DNA of 64,000 nt from Arthrobacter sp. ISL-48 (GTDB lineage: Bacteria; Actinomycetota; Actinomycetes; Actinomycetales; Micrococcaceae), in NCBI RefSeq assembly GCF_018613805.1, contig NZ_JAGGPL010000009.1, positions 39,953 to 103,952 on the forward strand. The letters are read 5' to 3'. Of the stretch, positions 35,155-43,084 are shown one piece after another. Positions within the stretch are counted from its first letter, which is position 1, and each line of letters starts with the position of its first letter. The notes beneath the pieces were generated by a model, which was not told where the DNA came from, searched no databases, and was given only the letters and a program-made list of their open reading frames with translations. Position numbers and translations under genes: made by a program.

Positions 35155-36630
35155 GTGTTGTGGCCATTTTCCCTTGCGGGGACGTCGCCGGCGTGGCTTG
35201 TGGTGCTGCTGAGCATCGCAGACTTCGTCATCAGGGTCCTGGCCGTGGGCATCATTCCCGGCAACAGGCGCCCCACAACTGCCATGGCGTGGTTGCTGGG
35301 CATTTTCTTCGTGCCGTTCCTTGGCTTGGTCCTCTTCCTGTTGTTCGGCAACTTCAAACTGTCCAGCCGCCGCCGCCAGCAGCAGGAGCAGGTCAACGAA
35401 AGGGTGCGTGCGGGCATCTCCTCGCTTTCCGACGTCGAAAGTGGATACCCGGGCCCTGAATGGGTGACGTCCGCAGCGGAGCTGAACCGCCGGCTCGGTT
35501 CACTTCCGATGGTGGATGGCAACTCCGTGGACCTCATCCCGGGGTACCCGGACTCCCTCGTGGCCATGACGCAGGCTGTGCGCAAGGCCAAGAAGTTCGT
35601 CAACGCCGAGTTCTACATCATGAGCACGGACCACATCACTGACGATCTGCTCACGGCCATGGAGGAGGCGGCGGAACGCGGCGTGGAAGTCAGGGTCCTC
35701 TTCGACCACATCGGCACGCTCCGGGTCAGGGGTTACCGCAATCTCCTCAAGCGATTGCGAGCCGGCAAGATCCAGTGGAAGCGCATGCTCCCGCTGCTCC
35801 CCATCCACGGCCAGTGGCGGCGTCCCGACCTGCGCAACCACCGCAAGATCATGGTGATCGACGGCGAACTCGCCTTCACCGGCTCCCAGAACCTGATTGA
35901 GCCGTCCTACAACAACCCCAAGCACCGCAAGGCAGGCCGCGAATGGGTGGAGCTCATGGCATGCCTGCGAGGGCCGATCGTCACCACGCTGAACGTGGTC
36001 TTCGCCACCGACTGGCTCAGCGAGACCGACGAATCCCTTGAGCACCAGCTGCAGCTGCCCTCCAACCCGGAACCCGGCACGGTGACCGCCCAAGTGGTGC
36101 CAAGCGGCCCCGGGTTCATCACCGAAAACAACCTGCGGCTGTTCAATACGCTGATCTACTCCGCCCAGCACCGCGTCTCCATCTGCAGCCCATACTTCGT
36201 ACCCGACGACTCCCTGCTCTATGCCATCACTACCGCTGCCCAGCGCGGGGTGGACGTGGAACTGTTTGTCTCCGAGAAGGGCGACCAGTTCCTGGTTCAC
36301 CACGCCCAGCGCTCCTACTACGAGGCCCTGCTGGAGGCCGGAGTCCGGATCTACCTCTACAAAGCACCGTTCGTGCTGCACGCCAAGCACTTCACCATCG
36401 ACGACGAAGTGGCGGTCCTCGGCTCCAGCAACATGGACATGCGATCCTTCTCATTGAACATGGAAGTCTCCGTGATGCTCCTTGGTGCTGACATCGTGAA
36501 CAACATGCGCGCCGTGGAAAACACGTACCGGGACATCTCGCACGAGCTCAGGCTCGAGGACTGGCTCAAGCGGCCGCTCGGGGCCAGGTACGTAGACAAC
36601 GTGGCGCGGCTGACGGCAACAGTCCAGTAA
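35155..36630 (+). CDS. cls: cardiolipin synthase
   Basis: The 491-residue membrane enzyme condenses phosphatidylglycerol to cardiolipin. Two N-terminal helices (WLVVLLSIADFVIRVLAVG, WLLGIFFVPFLGLVLFLLFG) precede two phospholipase D HKD motifs, HRKIMVID and HAKHFTID, each with a following GSxN. The GTG at 35155 has GGGGG upstream and gives the usual N-terminus; a GTG at 35098 would add 19 unlikely residues. It sits between two folate-pathway genes that run the other way. Confidence 0.9.
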   Translation: MLWPFSLAGTSPAWLVVLLSIADFVIRVLAVGIIPGNRRPTTAMAWLLGIFFVPFLGLVLFLLFGNFKLSSRRRQQQEQVNERVRAGISSLSDVESGYPGPEWVTSAAELNRRLGSLPMVDGNSVDLIPGYPDSLVAMTQAVRKAKKFVNAEFYIMSTDHITDDLLTAMEEAAERGVEVRVLFDHIGTLRVRGYRNLLKRLRAGKIQWKRMLPLLPIHGQWRRPDLRNHRKIMVIDGELAFTGSQNLIEPSYNNPKHRKAGREWVELMACLRGPIVTTLNVVFATDWLSETDESLEHQLQLPSNPEPGTVTAQVVPSGPGFITENNLRLFNTLIYSAQHRVSICSPYFVPDDSLLYAITTAAQRGVDVELFVSEKGDQFLVHHAQRSYYEALLEAGVRIYLYKAPFVLHAKHFTIDDEVAVLGSSNMDMRSFSLNMEVSVMLLGADIVNNMRAVENTYRDISHELRLEDWLKRPLGARYVDNVARLTATVQ

Positions 36631-36633
36631 GCC

Positions 36634-38733
36634 TCAGACCCCGGGGAACTCCGCACCCAATGCGGAGAGGACACCGAAGGCCTTGATCCGGATCTCCTCG
36701 TACTCCTCGTCCGGCACGGAGTCGGAGGTGATGGCGCCGCCGACGCCGAGAGTCAGTTCCGCCATCGCCCCGCCGCTGCTGCCGTCCCCGGCGTCCGCCG
36801 TGATCACCAGCGTCCGGATAGCCACGGCCAGGTCCGTTGCCCCGTTCAGTGAAAAGTAGCCGATCGCCCCGGAATAGATCCCCCGGGGAGCACCTTCCAG
36901 CCGGTCCAGGATGGCCATGGTGCTGATCTTGGGCGCGCCGGTCATTGACCCCGCGGGGAAGCACGCCGCCACTGCCTCTGCCCGCGGCGACCCCGGAAGC
37001 AGCCGGGCATCGATGGTGCTCACCAGTTGGTGCACGGTGGCGTAGCTTTCGATCTCGCACAGCCGGCTCACAGTGACTGATCCCGGCACCGCAAAATGGC
37101 TAAGGTCGTTCCGCAGCAGGTCAACGATCATGATGTTCTCGGCGCGGTCTTTAAGCGACGTTGCCAGGTCGTGCCGGAGCTGCGCGTCACGGACCGGATC
37201 GGCAGCACGGCGGCGGGTGCCCTTGATCGGCTCGGCCCGCATGCCGCCGTCGGACGTTATCTTGAGGAAGCGCTCCGGCGACGTGCTGGCCACTGTGAGC
37301 CCCCCGAACCGCAGGTAGCTGGCGAACGGGGCAGGATTCCTCCGCCGCAGCGCCAGGTACGTCCCCCAGGGCGGTGCCGCCGCGGCCGGCAGCCGGGCGG
37401 AGAGCGTGGTGGTGAGGCAGATTTCGTACGAGTTCCCCTCGCCGATTTCGTGCTGTGCCGCGGCGATTTTCGCTTTGTAGGCCTGCTCGGTATCGCGGCT
37501 GCTGAACGCCATCTGGCCCGGAAGGACGACGGCGGTGCTGCCGCCGGCTTGGGGAGCCCGCTCGTCGGGGGCTGCCTCTGCGCTGAAGGTCGGTGCTGCT
37601 GCCACCGCCTCGCGGGACGAGGAGAGCCAGTTTTCCGCGTCGGGGGAATCCAGCGCCAGGAGCCAGACGGTCCCCTCCGCGTGGTCCAGAACCACCGCCC
37701 GTCCGGCGAAGATCAGGGCGGCATCAGGAGTAGGCGCGGAAACGTCGGTCCCGCCGGTTTCCCGCTTGAGCTCGTAGCCCAGGGTGCCGAGCCAGCCCAA
37801 GGTGAAATCACCGGGATAGCCCTCGGGGGTGCGGACTGCCTTGCGGCCCCAGACAGTGTCCAGCCAGCGGAAGAAGGGGCCGGTCACCTTGGCCGTGGCC
37901 GAGCCGGCAGCGATGATGCTTTCGCCCGAACGGTGGGTGACCGCCTGGCCGAACATGCCGCCGTCGTCCGCGAGGATGCTAAAGCGGCTGCGTTCCGTGG
38001 AGGGCGACTCCCCGGCAGGAGGCGAGGCGGCGTTGGAGGAGTCAAGCCAGACGGCATTGGCTGAACTGCCGTAAAGCCTCTCGAACAGGCGGGCGGCATC
38101 AGGCCGCACCTCCAGCCGCTCGGCCCGGAGGTTGAGGCCACGCCGGGCGGAAAGTTCCGGGGCCAGGGCCGGTGCCAGCACGGGCAGGTAGGGGAGCAGT
38201 TGGAGGACATCGGCCGGGGCGGAACCGTCCGCGCGGTTCAGAACCCGGATGTCTGCCCGGCGTGGCACATCATCCCCGGCGAGCCACGCGTCTTCCTGCT
38301 CGGCCCACTGGTCCCAGAACGGCTCATAGGTGCCGCCGTCGCGGTTCAGTGCCCGGGTCCGGCGTATGTCCTCCGGCGAGTCGGCCCAGACTACGGCGCT
38401 CAGCAGCGGCTGGGCTTCCGCCGCGGCGGCACCCACGCCTTCGACGATCACAATCTCCGCGGGCATCGTGACCCGGGTGTCGCCGTCGTAGTGTTTCTCC
38501 CAATCCCAGCTGGTCCAGATCGCCTGCTCGCCGCGGCTCAGGGGCTTGAGCACGGTGGAAACGTAACGCTCGATGCCCGCCGTGAGCCCGTTCCAGCCCG
38601 GGTAGATGTCCTCGAGGTGGAAAAGCGAGACCTTGTGATGGCCCCGCAGGCGGGCGGCCAGCTCGATGGCCAGAGTGGTTTTTCCTGCGCCGGACCGCCC
38701 GTCGATGGCGATGATCACAGGTGCGGGGGTCAT
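36634..38733 (-). CDS. pabB: P-loop kinase domain fused to aminodeoxychorismate synthase component I (PabB)
   Basis: The 699-residue protein starts with a uridine-kinase-like P-loop domain (about residues 1-190; Walker A GRSGAGKTT at 12-20). From about residue 205 to the end it is a chorismate-binding PabB domain. The latter carries PIKGTRRR with K504, the lysine typical of aminodeoxychorismate synthase, and SMTGAPKIST and TLGVGGAITSDS. PabB adds ammonia to chorismate for 4-aminobenzoate and folate. No glutamine amidotransferase (PabA) lies in the window. The kinase domain's substrate is unknown. PabC nearby supports the pathway. Confidence 0.88.
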   Translation of the reverse strand: MTPAPVIIAIDGRSGAGKTTLAIELAARLRGHHKVSLFHLEDIYPGWNGLTAGIERYVSTVLKPLSRGEQAIWTSWDWEKHYDGDTRVTMPAEIVIVEGVGAAAAEAQPLLSAVVWADSPEDIRRTRALNRDGGTYEPFWDQWAEQEDAWLAGDDVPRRADIRVLNRADGSAPADVLQLLPYLPVLAPALAPELSARRGLNLRAERLEVRPDAARLFERLYGSSANAVWLDSSNAASPPAGESPSTERSRFSILADDGGMFGQAVTHRSGESIIAAGSATAKVTGPFFRWLDTVWGRKAVRTPEGYPGDFTLGWLGTLGYELKRETGGTDVSAPTPDAALIFAGRAVVLDHAEGTVWLLALDSPDAENWLSSSREAVAAAPTFSAEAAPDERAPQAGGSTAVVLPGQMAFSSRDTEQAYKAKIAAAQHEIGEGNSYEICLTTTLSARLPAAAAPPWGTYLALRRRNPAPFASYLRFGGLTVASTSPERFLKITSDGGMRAEPIKGTRRRAADPVRDAQLRHDLATSLKDRAENIMIVDLLRNDLSHFAVPGSVTVSRLCEIESYATVHQLVSTIDARLLPGSPRAEAVAACFPAGSMTGAPKISTMAILDRLEGAPRGIYSGAIGYFSLNGATDLAVAIRTLVITADAGDGSSGGAMAELTLGVGGAITSDSVPDEEYEEIRIKAFGVLSALGAEFPGV

Positions 38734-38774
38734 GAATTAGAGCGTACCTGCTGCTGGTTCTGCCGCTGGTTTTG

Positions 38775-39314
38775 CTACTGAGTCTGCCGCTGGCGCGGCA
38801 CCGCCTGCGGGAGGGCGGACCGGACGTGCTTGATGATGCCTGGCAGGGCGCCGTGGATCTGCTGCCAGACGGCGTCGAAATCTGCCTGGCCGCCGTACCA
38901 CGGGTCCTCGATGCCCTGGTCCAGGGGGTCAAAACCCGCAACCTCCGGATCAAAGCTCCGGAGCATGCGTACCTTGTCCATGGATTGCTGGTCAGGGGCG
39001 GCTTCGCGCAGCCAGGCGTAGTGGTCCACGTCCAGGGCGAGGATGAGATTGCGCTCGCGGAACCAGCTGGCATGCCATTCCCTGGCGACGTGCCGGTCTG
39101 AACCGATTTTTGTGGTACCGAGCCGGCGTGCGGCCCTTGGATCGATGGGCCGTCCCGCTTCGTAGCCGGTGGTACCAGCGGAGTCCACTGTCACCTCTCC
39201 GTCCAGCCCTTCCGCCTCAAGCGCCGCTGCCAACATCAACGCTGCCATGGGGGAGCGGCAGATGTTTCCGGTGCATACGGCGATGATCCGGTATGGGCTC
39301 GACGATGAGTTCAT
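38775..39314 (-). CDS. low-molecular-weight protein-tyrosine-phosphatase
   Basis: The 179-residue phosphatase has the CX5R loop CTGNICRS with C14 and R20, and the general acid D137 in IEDPWYGG. In other actinobacteria such enzymes (Wzb/PtpA-like) act on tyrosine kinases or host proteins; here its target is unknown. It is transcribed in the same direction as the kinase-PabB gene, 41 bp upstream. Confidence 0.92.
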   Translation of the reverse strand: MNSSSSPYRIIAVCTGNICRSPMAALMLAAALEAEGLDGEVTVDSAGTTGYEAGRPIDPRAARRLGTTKIGSDRHVAREWHASWFRERNLILALDVDHYAWLREAAPDQQSMDKVRMLRSFDPEVAGFDPLDQGIEDPWYGGQADFDAVWQQIHGALPGIIKHVRSALPQAVPRQRQTQ

Positions 39315-39430
39315 GGGCTAAGCATGCGCGACTGCGGACCGGCTTGGCTAGCTGCATTTCATGAACTATTGGTGATTCGTAAAATGTCTTGTGGAATCCG
39401 TTCTATGGCGCTTTATGGGGGCGCGCTTCC

Positions 39431-40054
39431 TCAGTGGATCAGGGCCAGCAGGATGCCCACCGCGACGAACAGCACCCCGAAAATCCGGCTGAGGACCTTC
39501 TGCCCCCGGGCGTTGCGGGTGAAGCGCTGGAAGGACTTGGCGGCCAGGGCGATGAAGAACCACATAACCACCACGTCGATCACCACCACCGTGGCCGTCA
39601 GCACCACGTACTGGGGAAGGAGCGCCTGCTCCGGGCGGATGAACTGCGGCATGAACGCCAGGAAGAACACAATCGCCTTGGGATTGAGCAGGTTGACCCA
39701 AAAGCCTCGCCGGAACATGGCTCCGGCGGGTTCGTTGCGGAGGGCCGCGTCCCTCTCTTGGTCTACGTCAGGCTTGCTCAGGAACTGCCGGATGCCCAGG
39801 TACACCAGGTAGGCCGCACCGGCATAGCGGATCCCGTTGAAGGCCACGGGGGAGCTCGACACCAGCACGCCCACTCCCAGCGCCACGATCATCACGTGGA
39901 TGACGAGGGCCGCCTGTTGGCCCAGGATGCCCCATATGGAGCGCCGGAAACCTGTGGTCAGCGAGTTGCTCATCGTGTTGATGGCGCCCGCACCCGGGGT
40001 GAAGCTGACCAGGACGCCGGCGCCCGCCAGGGCCAGCCATAGGGAGAATTGCAC
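39431..40054 (-). CDS. LysE-family amino acid exporter
   Basis: The 207-residue membrane protein has about six helices and the LysE/RhtB N-terminal pattern (VLVSFTPGAGAINTMSNSL). These proteins export amino acids or homoserine lactones. The substrate is not specified. It may share a transcript with the methyltransferase gene 42 nt upstream. Confidence 0.88.
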   Translation of the reverse strand: MQFSLWLALAGAGVLVSFTPGAGAINTMSNSLTTGFRRSIWGILGQQAALVIHVMIVALGVGVLVSSSPVAFNGIRYAGAAYLVYLGIRQFLSKPDVDQERDAALRNEPAGAMFRRGFWVNLLNPKAIVFFLAFMPQFIRPEQALLPQYVVLTATVVVIDVVVMWFFIALAAKSFQRFTRNARGQKVLSRIFGVLFVAVGILLALIH

Positions 40055-40096
40055 TCGCCAAGTTTAGTGCGGGTTCACCACAGCGTTGCCACTGGC

Positions 40097-40915
40097 TCAC
40101 GCGCGGGCGATGATCTCCCCGTTGGGGATCAGGAACCAGCCGTCGTCGGTGGATCCCCAGCGGTGCCAGCCGGCCGAGATGCGGGTGAGGTCGGCGGGGT
40201 TGGCGAAGCCGTACTCCAGGGCCTGCTCCGCGAAGGCCGAGTGCAGCACCCGTTCACCCCAGACCCGGGCCTGCCAGCGACGCTGCTGGCCTGTGGCGTA
40301 GAGCCAGTTGCTGCTGGTGGGGGCGACGTCGGTGAACCCTGCGGCCTGGGCCCAGGACACCAGGCGGCGGCCGGCATCGGGTTCGGCCCCGTTGCGCCGG
40401 GCGATCCGCTGGTACAGCTCCATCCACTCGTCCAGTTCGGGAATGGCCGGATACCAGGTCATGCCGTGGAAATCGGCGTCGCGCACGGCCACAATCCCGC
40501 CAGCCTTGGCCACGCGGCGCATTTCGCGCAACGCCTCCACCGGGTCCGTCAGGTGCTGGAGCACCTGGTGCGCATGGACGACGTCGAAGGTTTCATCCTC
40601 GAAATCGAGGTCGTAGATGTTGCCCGCCAGGAACTCCGCGTTGGCCACACCCCGCTCGGCGGCGAGGGCTGTGGCCTGGGCGATGATGTCCGGCGACCGG
40701 TCCAGCCCCGTCACCTTTCCCGGCGCCACGAGTCCGGCGAAATCGCACGTGATGCTGCCCGGCCCGCAGCCGACGTCGAGCACTACCGCCCCCGGTGCGA
40801 GGTACGGAATCACAAAAGCCGCGGAGTTCTCGGCCGTCCTGGACGCATGGGCGCGGACCACTGATTCGTGGTGGCCGTGCGTATACACGTCGTCTCCAGG
40901 CTGCTGCGCACTCAT
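40097..40915 (-). CDS. class I SAM-dependent methyltransferase (UbiE-like)
   Basis: The 272-residue protein has the SAM-binding motif VLDVGCGPGSITCDFA, followed by VTGLDRSP and FDVVHAHQVLQHL, typical of the UbiE/Coq5-like group. The substrate is not known. The ATG at 40915 gives the start MSAQQPGDD. Confidence 0.87.
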   Translation of the reverse strand: MSAQQPGDDVYTHGHHESVVRAHASRTAENSAAFVIPYLAPGAVVLDVGCGPGSITCDFAGLVAPGKVTGLDRSPDIIAQATALAAERGVANAEFLAGNIYDLDFEDETFDVVHAHQVLQHLTDPVEALREMRRVAKAGGIVAVRDADFHGMTWYPAIPELDEWMELYQRIARRNGAEPDAGRRLVSWAQAAGFTDVAPTSSNWLYATGQQRRWQARVWGERVLHSAFAEQALEYGFANPADLTRISAGWHRWGSTDDGWFLIPNGEIIARA

Positions 40916-40990
40916 AACCAAACGCTACCGCCCTGGTGCCCCTAATGGGAGGAAGCTCGGCCGGGCCGTAGCGGCCGCCAGGCCGCATAA

Positions 40991-41127
40991 GCGGCGTCAT
41001 GCCTCACGGTGTCACACCGGGCATGCTTTTGGGCGGGGTTGAAGGGTTTGCCCGCGGGTTTCCGGGGTCGCGCCCCATCTGCGCGTCCATAACTCTGCTC
41101 TGCGTGACGCTCCGCGGCGTCATGCCT
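40991..41127. repeat. 14-bp direct repeat pair around an intergenic segment
   Basis: GCGGCGTCATGCCT occurs at 40991-41004 and again at 41114-41127, the second copy spanning the stop of the epimerase gene. The 109 bp between them contain no frame with protein character. It could be a remnant of a small insertion or chance in GC-rich DNA. Confidence 0.3.
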
Positions 41128-42049
41128 GGGCGCGCCACCACCCAACCGTGGCTGCTGCGGCCTCGGGAAGGGGCGTCGGCCTCAGGCCCAGGGCCGATTC
41201 ACTGGCAGCGGAGTCCATGATGAACGGCTTCTCGAACTGGTACAGCATCTCGGCCAGTTCCCGGACGTCCGTGGAGAACAGCCCGGTGGCCCGGAGTGCC
41301 CAGCCTGGTATGGCCCTCACCGACGGTGTGCTTACGCCAGCGGCTTCGGCGAAAGCACCCGAGAGCCCGTGTTGGGTGATCGCCGGTCCGGTGGGGGCGT
41401 GCCAGACCTTGTTCCACAGTTCCGGTGTCCGCGCCGCCCTGATCATGGCGGCAGCCAGGTCAGGCACATAGGTGAAGGAGTGCGGCTGCTGTGTGCTGCC
41501 GATTACGCTCAGCTTGCTGCCGCGAAGGATGGCAGGGACCATGCGTTCGCCGGCATGTGATGTCCGCACCCGGGGTCCAAAGAAATCGCCGGCCACCACG
41601 CTGACTGTATCCGTTTCCGACTCCTCCCGGGCGTGGAGCAGCAGGGTCCGGACACCGCGCTTGCCGCCGCGGGCGGTCCGCGGGGAGTCCTCGGTCATCA
41701 CCTTGTCCGGGTCGCTATACGAATAGAGGCTTTCGGGAAAGACGACGACGGCGCCCGCCTTGCCCGCCGCTCTCAGTACCATCTGCTCCGCCTCCGGCAA
41801 CTCCGCCTGCCAGGCCGAGGCGCGGTAGGCGGAGCCGTGGATGCAGTGGTAGACGGCGCTAGCGCCTGACAAGAGCCGTCCCATCCGGGCCGAGTTCCGG
41901 GCGTCCGCCGCAACCCGTTCGATGAGCGGATGCTCCGGCCCGCTGCCGGAGCGGGTGAGGACTCGGACACGATGTCCCTGTTCCGCGAGTTGTTCCGACA
42001 CCGTCCAACCGACTGGTCCAGCTCCGGTTATTACGTGCAGTTCTGGCAT
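41120..42049 (-). CDS. NAD-dependent epimerase/dehydratase family protein
   Basis: The 309-residue extended SDR-like protein begins HVITGAGPVGWTVSEQLAEQG with the GxGxxG nucleotide site. It lacks an obvious YxxxK pair in the usual place; YSYSDPDKVMTED is the nearest. The activity is uncertain. AAGGAG precedes the ATG. It is divergent from the TetR gene, and its promoter region holds three palindromes. Confidence 0.82.
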   Translation of the reverse strand: MPELHVITGAGPVGWTVSEQLAEQGHRVRVLTRSGSGPEHPLIERVAADARNSARMGRLLSGASAVYHCIHGSAYRASAWQAELPEAEQMVLRAAGKAGAVVVFPESLYSYSDPDKVMTEDSPRTARGGKRGVRTLLLHAREESETDTVSVVAGDFFGPRVRTSHAGERMVPAILRGSKLSVIGSTQQPHSFTYVPDLAAAMIRAARTPELWNKVWHAPTGPAITQHGLSGAFAEAAGVSTPSVRAIPGWALRATGLFSTDVRELAEMLYQFEKPFIMDSAASESALGLRPTPLPEAAAATVGWWRAQA

Positions 42050-42095
42050 CGTGTGCTCCTTGAAATTTCATTTGGGCGGGACTGGGTTCGATAGC

Positions 42096-42110
42096 GAGAG
42101 CGGTGCTCTC
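42096..42110. promoter_or_regulatory. TetR operator candidate 1
   Basis: GAGAGC-GGT-GCTCTC is a perfect 6-bp inverted repeat. It closely resembles the second site at 42146-42158 (12 of 15 positions when extended), which argues that both bind the same regulator, most likely the adjacent TetR protein. Confidence 0.65.
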
Positions 42111-42125
42111 TGTTTTCAGAATGGA

Positions 42126-42139
42126 CCGCTTCAAAGCGG
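42126..42139. promoter_or_regulatory. central palindrome between the two operator candidates
   Basis: CCGCTT-CA-AAGCGG has perfect 6-bp arms. It lies midway between the two GAGAGC-type sites but has a different sequence, so it may bind another protein or be chance. Confidence 0.35.
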
Positions 42140-42145
42140 CTGTCA

Positions 42146-42158
42146 AGAGCATTGCTCT
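42146..42158. promoter_or_regulatory. TetR operator candidate 2
   Basis: AGAGC-ATT-GCTCT is a perfect 5-bp inverted repeat centred 49 bp from candidate 1 and sharing its half-site. It lies about 40 bp upstream of the TetR start codon. Confidence 0.65.
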
Positions 42159-42198
42159 CAAAAGTTGACACCGCTCTGCTTTCTGGCAGGGTGGAAGC

Positions 42199-42903
42199 AT
42201 GAACCCACAGACGCCCCGCGAGCGCGCCAGGGCCCAGACGATCGCGGACATCATCCGGCTGGGGCGCCAACAATTGGTAAACCATGGGGCCGCGGCTCTC
42301 TCGCTTCGGGCTGTTGCCCGCGACCTCGGTGTGGTCTCGTCAGCCGTCTACCGGTACGTGGCAAACCGAGACGAGCTGCTGACGCTCCTGCTCGTCGATG
42401 CCTATGACGAGTTGGGCGATGAGGTGGATGCCGCCGTCGTATCTGTGCCTGAGGATGACCATGCCGGCCGCTTTGCCGCCCTGGCCCGGGCCGTTAGGAG
42501 GTGGGCCCTGCGTGAACCGGCGCGCTATTCGCTGCTGTTCGGCAGTCCGGTGCCTGGTTATCAGGCCCCTGCCGAGCGGACCACGGAGCCTGGCACCCGC
42601 GTGATCTACGCCATCACGGGGATCCTCGATGCCAGCTACCGCGCAGGCGCGATGGCCGCCGGGCCGGAGGCTGCCGTGCCTCTTCCTTCGGCCCTCTCCG
42701 CTGATCTGGAGGCGATCCGGAGTGAGCTGGGGCTGGCCATCCCCAATGGACTGCTGGCCCGGGGTGCACTGGTGTGGACTTCACTCTTCGGTGCCGTCAG
42801 CTTTGAGGTTTTTGGGCAGTATGGTGCGGACACTTTTGCAGCGCGGGATGAACTGTACGAGCACCACCTGCAGGTCCTGCAGGCTCTGGCTGGACTGGTC
42901 TGA
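42199..42903 (+). CDS. TetR-family regulator, likely repressor of the divergent epimerase gene
   Basis: The 234-residue protein has a TetR helix-turn-helix (IIRLGRQQLVNHG, LSLRAVARDLGV, SAVYRYVANRDELL) and a C-terminal ligand-binding region. Two near-identical palindromes in the shared promoter region suggest that it represses itself and the epimerase gene. The effector is unknown. Confidence 0.9.
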   Translation: MNPQTPRERARAQTIADIIRLGRQQLVNHGAAALSLRAVARDLGVVSSAVYRYVANRDELLTLLLVDAYDELGDEVDAAVVSVPEDDHAGRFAALARAVRRWALREPARYSLLFGSPVPGYQAPAERTTEPGTRVIYAITGILDASYRAGAMAAGPEAAVPLPSALSADLEAIRSELGLAIPNGLLARGALVWTSLFGAVSFEVFGQYGADTFAARDELYEHHLQVLQALAGLV

Positions 42904-42940
42904 GCACTTGCGAAGTCGCGCCCCGCTCGTGTGACAATGC

Positions 42941-42956
42941 TTGTGAACGCTAACAA
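42941..42956 (+). promoter_or_regulatory. LacI-type operator candidate 1
   Basis: TTGTGAACGCTAACAA is an imperfect palindrome with a central CG (6 of 8 half-site positions match), similar to LacI-family operators. It lies 129 bp upstream of the sugar-binding lipoprotein start. Confidence 0.5.
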
Positions 42957-42974
42957 ATACTCCTTGCTCTTGGA

Positions 42975-42990
42975 TTTACAACGATGTACA
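42975..42990 (+). promoter_or_regulatory. LacI-type operator candidate 2
   Basis: TTTACAACGATGTACA is a second CG-centred imperfect palindrome (6 of 8 half-site matches) in the same leader. Two such sites suggest sugar-responsive repression of the ABC importer; no lacI gene lies beside them. Confidence 0.4.
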
Positions 42991-43084
42991 GTCGGGTGCA
43001 GCCAAGGGTTGCGCTGACCGGCTTCCGGTCATTTCCGGCCCTGGCGGCTGACGTTTTTGTCTCGCTACGTCCAAAGGAGTGACG

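Noticed and set aside
43079..43084. Upstream GTG at 43079 as start of the sugar-binding protein
   Set aside because: It would overlap its own Shine-Dalgarno sequence; the GTG at 43085 has proper spacing.
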